Below, piece by piece: positions 59,926 through 64,000 of a DNA stretch of 64,000 bases. Each line of letters starts with the position of its first letter. Within the stretch, counting starts at the first letter, position 1. Both the position numbers and the translations under genes were made by a program. The DNA is from Dorea formicigenerans (GTDB lineage Bacteria > Bacillota > Clostridia > Lachnospirales > Lachnospiraceae). The stretch lies in NCBI RefSeq assembly GCF_025150245.1, contig NZ_CP102279.1, positions 3,097,423 through 3,161,422 on the forward strand, written 5' to 3'. The notes under the pieces were generated by a model that saw nothing but the letters and a program-made list of their open reading frames with translations, was not told where the DNA came from and made no database searches.

Positions 59926-60618
59926 ATGACACATTTGATCAAACTGGAACTGAAAAAATTTGGTATTGCACAAAATATTATCTTTATGTTTGCAGCAATT
60001 CTTTTCAGCATCCTTTTCATTACAATATCTTTATGGGATAGCATGACAGACCCCAAACAGGTCAAAGACACATTTGAAAGCACATACCTTGTCATTGGCT
60101 TATTGATGTCATTCATTTTTCTTGTGTACTCGTCGGTCTTAACGGCAAAGCTGGTTATTGGAGAATATAATCATCGAACAATTACGATTATGTTTTCTTA
60201 TCCTTTAAACAGAATAAAATTGATTGCCAGCAAATTAACTATAATCATGGTTTATACAGCGATTTCAATGACGATTGGATATATCTGTTGTAGCAGTTAT
60301 ATTATATTTGCGGATAAATCCTTTAATATGCTGGAGGGAACATTTCAACCATCAATGCTCCGAACATGGATACCAATGGCAATAACCACTGTGATTATAT
60401 GTATGGTGCTGTCTCTGTGGTCATTTATTATTGGCATGATCAGAAAATCTGTTCCTGCAACAATCGTTACTTCTTTGATTGTTATTGTGTTACGGCAAGT
60501 TATTATCACCAAAAACACAACCAATCAGGAGTCCATAATGCAAGTTATCTTAGTTGCTATTGTTACCGTCATTGCTACACTACTTATCTTTAAAAGAAAA
60601 GTGCCTGAACTATATTGA
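59926..60618 (+). CDS. ABC permease, BcrB/lantibiotic-immunity type
   Basis: A 230-residue membrane protein with six helices starting MTHLIKLELKKFGIAQNIIFMFAAILF. The size and plan match BcrB- or LanE/G-type permeases that act with BcrA-like ATPases. It starts one base after the ATPase stop; AGAGGAGGAAAAATG precedes the ATG. The natural substrate is probably a lantibiotic or cell-wall antibiotic, inferred from family. Confidence 0.85.
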   Translation: MTHLIKLELKKFGIAQNIIFMFAAILFSILFITISLWDSMTDPKQVKDTFESTYLVIGLLMSFIFLVYSSVLTAKLVIGEYNHRTITIMFSYPLNRIKLIASKLTIIMVYTAISMTIGYICCSSYIIFADKSFNMLEGTFQPSMLRTWIPMAITTVIICMVLSLWSFIIGMIRKSVPATIVTSLIVIVLRQVIITKNTTNQESIMQVILVAIVTVIATLLIFKRKVPELY

Positions 60619-60648
60619 TTATTTCTATTTTTACAAATGGTAAAAGAA

Positions 60649-60708
60649 AAAGCCGTCGCAAAGCAGATTCAATTTCATGTATTTATATAACGGCGGCTTT
60701 GATTTTTA
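60649..60708 (+). terminator. Terminator after the exporter operon
   Basis: AAAGCCGTCG pairs with CGGCGGCTTT (one mismatch) over a long loop, followed by GATTTTT. It is positioned 30 bases after the permease stop. Confidence 0.62.
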
Positions 60709-60785
60709 AAGTCAATGTTTTTAGTGATTACACAAACAGATGACAACTTACATGTATGTGGTAGCTGACGTAAGTTTGGATTATT

Positions 60786-61025
60786 TTAAAAGATTTCCAA
60801 TGAATCTTCCGCATCTACCCACATCTGCATATTCCCATCCAGATATAATCGTACATATTCAAGCGGTTCATCAATTGCAAGTGCATTTAATGCACAATCT
60901 GAGCCAGGCGTAGTTTTTAAATCCTTTTCTGCTTCCCAACAGTCAATGCGGAGCATATAGCTCGCAGAGGTATAAACATCAACACTATTACGTTGTGGAT
61001 TGTATTCTGCAAATATTGTTCTCAT
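60786..61025 (-). CDS. DUF6061-like small protein
   Basis: A 79-residue acidic soluble protein (MRTIFAEYNPQRNSVDVYTSASYMLRIDCWEAEKDLKTTPGSDCALNALAIDEPLEYVRLYLDGN). AAGGAGA lies before the ATG at 61025. A truncated relative lies at 39.3 kb, also near the end of a mobile element. The family is widespread near such elements and uncharacterised (name recalled as DUF6061). It is encoded just inside the right end of the element. Confidence 0.78.
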   Translation of the reverse strand: MRTIFAEYNPQRNSVDVYTSASYMLRIDCWEAEKDLKTTPGSDCALNALAIDEPLEYVRLYLDGNMQMWVDAEDSLEIF

Positions 61026-61138
61026 TGTATCAAATCTCCTTATCATTCAATCAATCATTTCTTACAAAAATCAGAAGCGTTTCAATCAGTTCACCATGTC
61101 ATTTTCATTTTGTGCTATAATGTGTTATCAGTTTTTTT

Positions 61139-61214
61139 GCCCTTGTATTTGCCCTTATCAGAGTTCGTAAACACTGGTGGGACGATATAACACAAGGGAA
61201 ACAATAAGGGAAAG
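61139..61214. promoter_or_regulatory. Integrase arm-type repeats, right
   Basis: TTGCCCTTG, TTGCCCTTAT, CAAGGGAAA and ATAAGGGAAA occur here, mirroring the left set at 51454-51500. They lie 100-170 bases inside the right end repeat. Confidence 0.6.
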
Positions 61215-61309
61215 CTCACCTGCGCCAAACTTAGTGTTTTCAAAGGCTTGAGAGATATTTGATAATAAAATATAACAATTATTAAATCCCTTGGAATACA
61301 TGAAATCTC

Positions 61310-61321
61310 AATTCAAGTTTG
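61310..61321. repeat. Right end repeat of the 9.95-kb element (candidate attR)
   Basis: AATTCAAGTTTG, identical to 51369-51380. Beyond it the sequence changes to a terminator hairpin and an unrelated leftward gene. Confidence 0.55.
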
Positions 61322-61356
61322 TTGAATTAAAAATGAAATAAAGTTCCAGTAATCAT

Positions 61357-61390
61357 AGAGTGTATGGATTCAATTCCATATGCTCTTTTT
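61357..61390. terminator. Rho-independent terminator
   Basis: AGAGTGTATGGA and TCCATATGCTCT pair around TTCAAT, followed by TTTTTCTTT. No gene ends just before it, which suggests that its own gene was displaced when the element inserted. Confidence 0.75.
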
Positions 61391-61412
61391 CTTTACTGAA
61401 AAATCTAATGTT

Positions 61413-61458
61413 ACGAGTTTCTTACGAGTGGTATTAAAAAACTCGCAAGAAGACTCGT
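61413..61458. terminator. Hairpin near the end of the AAA gene
   Basis: ACGAGTTTCTTACGAGT pairs with ACTCGCAAGAAGACTCGT across an A-rich loop. It lies just beyond the stop of the leftward ATPase gene and is a likely terminator. Confidence 0.65.
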
Positions 61459-61477
61459 AAAAGATATTTCGCCCTGC

Positions 61478-62674
61478 TTATTCTTGTAGTAACCAATCAG
61501 CTATATCGTGAATTTCGATTCCTTCATAACTATATTGGGGATGTTTGGTTCTGGCAATAATCATTTTCGGATAAGCATCTCGAATCTGAAGCAGAGGAGA
61601 GTATTCTCTCTCAAATGTTTCCTGCCCGGAAATGTTGTCGCTGACCTGAATATAAATCTTCTCGCCGCCTCTCTGAGCAACAAAGTCGATTTCCTTTTGA
61701 TAGAGCTTGCCGACATAAACATCATATCCACGGCGAAGAAGCTCGATGCAAACGATGTTTTCATATACTCTGCCATAATCCATATTTCTGCTTCCCAGTA
61801 TTGCATATCGAATACCGCTGTCACACAAATAGAACTTTTCAGAGCTTTCAAGGTATTTCTTACCTCGGATGTCGTATCTCTTAATATCATAAAATACAAA
61901 AGCATTGCACAAATACTTAATGTACTTGCCGACGGTTACATGATTGGTTGGAGTCTCATTTGCTGTCAGCAGCTGACTGACCTTGTTAGGAGAAGTCAGA
62001 TTGCTGATATTGTCCATCAAGAACTCGCTCAGACGCTGCAAAACCAAAGTGTCCGGCAGAGCATATTTCTGTACTAAGTCCCGTGTAACAATGGTTTCGT
62101 AGACTTCTTTTATATAGTTTGTTCTGTCTTTTTCAGTTTTATAAGCATAGGAACCGGCTAAACCGCCCTTGATAGCGTACTCATCAAAGAGCTTATCTTT
62201 GTCACTAATATCATCATAAAATTGGCAATATTCCTGGAAGCTGAAAGGAAACACATGAATTTCAATATAGCGTCCGGTAAACAGAGTTGCCAGATCCGCA
62301 CTCAACAGGAAAGCATTAGAGCCTGTTACATAGATGTCGTATTTTCCCTTAGAGTACAGGCTGTTGATTGCCAGCTCAAACTTGGGACACATCTGAACCT
62401 CGTCCACAAACAGGTAGTTCGTTTTGCCTTCCTGATAATGTTCTTCCACATAGGCGTGTAAGGCATGGTATTCCTTGATTTCTTCATACATTAAATCCAT
62501 GAAGTCAATGAAGATAATATTGATGTTTTCAAAGTTACTTTTCAGATACGCAATATACGCCTGCATCAATTTGGACTTACCAGATCGACGAATACCCGTG
62601 ATAATCTTGATGTCAGGAGTGCCATTCAGTTCAATGATTCTATCGAGATATTTTGCTCTTGTGATTGTTTTCAT
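61478..62674 (-). CDS. AAA family ATPase with DUF4143 domain
   Basis: A 398-residue ATPase. Walker A is GIRRSGKS (residues 27-34), Walker B YLFVDEVQ follows near 90, and the sensor context VTGSNAFLLS is typical. The C-terminal 150 residues form a DUF4143 region with a nuclease-like pattern (YENIVCIELLRRGYDVYVG ... EIDFVAQRGGEKIYIQV). The family is widespread, often in accessory DNA, without a settled role. It lies next to a helix-turn-helix gene pointing away from it. Confidence 0.9.
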   Translation of the reverse strand: MKTITRAKYLDRIIELNGTPDIKIITGIRRSGKSKLMQAYIAYLKSNFENINIIFIDFMDLMYEEIKEYHALHAYVEEHYQEGKTNYLFVDEVQMCPKFELAINSLYSKGKYDIYVTGSNAFLLSADLATLFTGRYIEIHVFPFSFQEYCQFYDDISDKDKLFDEYAIKGGLAGSYAYKTEKDRTNYIKEVYETIVTRDLVQKYALPDTLVLQRLSEFLMDNISNLTSPNKVSQLLTANETPTNHVTVGKYIKYLCNAFVFYDIKRYDIRGKKYLESSEKFYLCDSGIRYAILGSRNMDYGRVYENIVCIELLRRGYDVYVGKLYQKEIDFVAQRGGEKIYIQVSDNISGQETFEREYSPLLQIRDAYPKMIIARTKHPQYSYEGIEIHDIADWLLQE

Positions 62675-62945
62675 TTAGTCACCCACTTTCAAAAATTGAA
62701 GTTTTTTTTATTTTTCGAAACCGCTTCGTTGTACTTAGTATACTGTCTGCTAATAGTATATGCAAGATGTCGCTTTCAAAAGCACAAAATTTTTTATTTT
62801 TTGAAAGTGGAAACTATGGATTCAAAATTCCATAAAAAAAAGCAATTTCCAGCTAACATTTGGCTTAAAAAACATATTCTACCTTCGAGGGGTATGTTTT
62901 TCCTCTAAAATAGAGTACGATTAATATAAAAAAGGGGGTAACTGG
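62675..62945. other. Intergenic region between divergent genes
   Basis: About 270 bases; A/T-rich. No gene is convincing, though short frames occur. AAAAGGGGG before the XRE gene is the only clear signal. Confidence 0.4.
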
Positions 62946-63842
62946 ATGGATCTTATTAAAATTGGAAAATATATTGCAAGTAAGCGAAAGTCATTGGGGA
63001 TGACCCAAAAGCAACTGGCAGAAAAATTAGGTATGAGTGATAAGTCTGTTTCTAAATGGGAGCGAGGAGTTTGCCTTCCGGATGTATCTGTTTATAAAGA
63101 ACTTTGTTCAATTCTTGGTATTAGCCTCAATGAGTTTCTGGCGGGAGAAGATATAGCCCAAGAGAATTTGATTCAGAAGTCAGAAACAAATATTATTGAA
63201 GTAATCAAAGACAATATAAATAAAGAGAAATGTCTAAAGGTTATGAAATATATATTATTAGTTATATCTATTTTTGCGTTATCAGTACTTGGATTTGCCA
63301 TATACCGTTTGAAAAAACCACAGAATTATATTTCTCCTGTTGCAAAGGATAGCATAGAAATTCAGACCGCAGAACTGCTTGCCGGACCGGATGGAGCATT
63401 TGTCTACAAGTTTATCACAACGGATGAATATAAAAAACTTAGATTACATATTTATCGATACGAATCAGGAAAATTGATTGATCAGGACAAAGTTGAAATG
63501 GGATTTGAAGATATTAGTTCGCCCCAAAGTGGTGAAATTGTAATGGTACCTGATTTCAATAATTATATAATTAAGTTAATTATTTCTGGAGATGGTAATA
63601 AGTTGTCAACTGAATTTCCTGTTTTAGAAAATGTAGAAGATAAAGAATACTATGGCAGAGCAGCAACTGAAATAAAAAATGTCGTAGACATTAAATATAA
63701 TAAGCAGCAACCACTCATTGCTTTTGTTTATGATAATGACGAAATGAATGTTCCAACTTTAGACAATTTTATAAATAGCCAAACAGATTTTCTTTCAAAA
63801 AATGATTATGTGTACTATGTAGCATTTGAGTTTTGTAAGTAA
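62946..63842 (+). CDS. XRE regulator with membrane helix and extracellular domain
   Basis: A 298-residue protein. The N-terminal helix-turn-helix is MTQKQLAEKLGMSDKSVSKWERG; a single membrane helix follows (YILLVISIFALSVLGFAIY, about residues 100-122), and then an outside domain of about 170 residues. This plan suggests a one-component sensor that couples an envelope signal to transcription. AAAAGGGGGTAACTGG precedes the ATG. It is related in plan to the smaller XRE membrane protein at 18 kb. Confidence 0.85.
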   Translation: MDLIKIGKYIASKRKSLGMTQKQLAEKLGMSDKSVSKWERGVCLPDVSVYKELCSILGISLNEFLAGEDIAQENLIQKSETNIIEVIKDNINKEKCLKVMKYILLVISIFALSVLGFAIYRLKKPQNYISPVAKDSIEIQTAELLAGPDGAFVYKFITTDEYKKLRLHIYRYESGKLIDQDKVEMGFEDISSPQSGEIVMVPDFNNYIIKLIISGDGNKLSTEFPVLENVEDKEYYGRAATEIKNVVDIKYNKQQPLIAFVYDNDEMNVPTLDNFINSQTDFLSKNDYVYYVAFEFCK

Positions 63843-64000
63843 TAGATATATACGGAGAAGCATCGGCGAACAAATTTCACTTCACAACGAACACCCTGCT
63901 GTTCGGCTATACACTTCCCACTATCCGTGATCAAGGAATGTTTCTTCTATTGTTGAAACCGTTTTATCTCTTACCTTTTCTGATAAAATAATAAGGCTGA
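63843..64000. other. Terminal stretch, nothing confident
   Basis: No intact frame. The sequence may hold the edge of a neighbouring gene or relic, but it is too short to decide. Confidence 0.3.

Larger units (their letters stand above)
51369..61321. mobile_element. Mobilizable element with BcrAB-like exporter (about 9.95 kb)
   Basis: Bounded by 12-base direct repeats with integrase arm-like repeats just inside both ends. It carries int, repressor, xis, oriT, MobA/MobL relaxase, nested coiled-coil genes, a two-component system and an ABC exporter. No secretion genes are present, so it would need a helper channel such as the neighbouring ICE's. Exact ends are a proposal. Confidence 0.72.

Noticed and set aside
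1-64000. CRISPR array or tRNA/rRNA genes
   Set aside because: No regularly spaced repeats and no tRNA arm or rRNA core sequences were recognised by eye; a dedicated scan (tRNAscan-SE, CRISPR finder) was not possible.

Overview
The window looks like a gut Firmicute of the Lachnospiraceae type (Blautia, Dorea or Ruminococcus relatives). This rests on moderate-to-low GC, strong AGGAGG ribosome-binding sites, and a Tn1549/CTn-type conjugation module typical of that group. No rRNA, tRNA or CRISPR array was seen. Most of the window is mobile DNA.

Layout. (1) 1-3.8 kb: end of a sensor kinase, a two-permease ABC exporter operon, a decayed BlaR1/class D beta-lactamase-like gene and a small membrane protein. 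(2) 3.86-7.6 kb: a CpXC protein, an ImmA-type peptidase and an XRE repressor, divergent from a Y-family DNA polymerase and a YolD-like partner; the intergenic region carries a consensus promoter overlapped by repeated inverted operators. (3) 7.8-39.2 kb: a large integrative conjugative element (ICE) core. It holds a sigma region 4-like regulator, a 1753-residue Cna-B surface adhesin, the type IV secretion genes (PcfB, VirD4, Maff2, VirB6-like, PrgI, VirB4, NlpC/P60 hydrolase, DUF4315, DUF4366), topoisomerase III, a JAB/ArdC/YodL polyprotein and accessory genes. An oppositely oriented block follows: oriT, MobC, relaxase, MazG-like, ThyX-like, dUTPase and XRE. A conserved block of about 40 bp occurs four times, always pointing into an ICE operon. 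No integrase for this element lies in the window.

(4) 39.2-47.4 kb: a graveyard between elements. It has a truncated DUF6061 copy, structured non-coding DNA, a run of small membrane or immunity-like genes, the tail of a dead mobilizable element, a RelB/RelE pair and a fragment of a small conjugation membrane protein. (5) 47.5-51.3 kb: an ECF sigma factor, membrane protein, ABC ATPase, ABC permease and small exported protein in one operon. (6) 51.37-61.32 kb: an apparently intact mobilizable element of about 9.95 kb. It carries a tyrosine integrase, repressor, excisionase, an oriT with an IncQ-like nick sequence, a MobA/MobL relaxase with two genes nested in its 3' end, a two-component system, a BcrAB-like ABC exporter and DUF6061. 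Candidate att repeats and integrase arm sites lie at both ends. (7) 61.4-64 kb: an AAA/DUF4143 ATPase and a membrane-anchored XRE regulator.

How it works together (inference): the ICE makes a Gram-positive type IV secretion channel with an adhesin for mating-cell contact, and its relaxase block processes DNA at oriT. The polymerase and nucleotide-pool genes would support replication and repair of transferred DNA. The smaller element can probably use such a channel in trans while giving its host an inducible peptide or antibiotic exporter.
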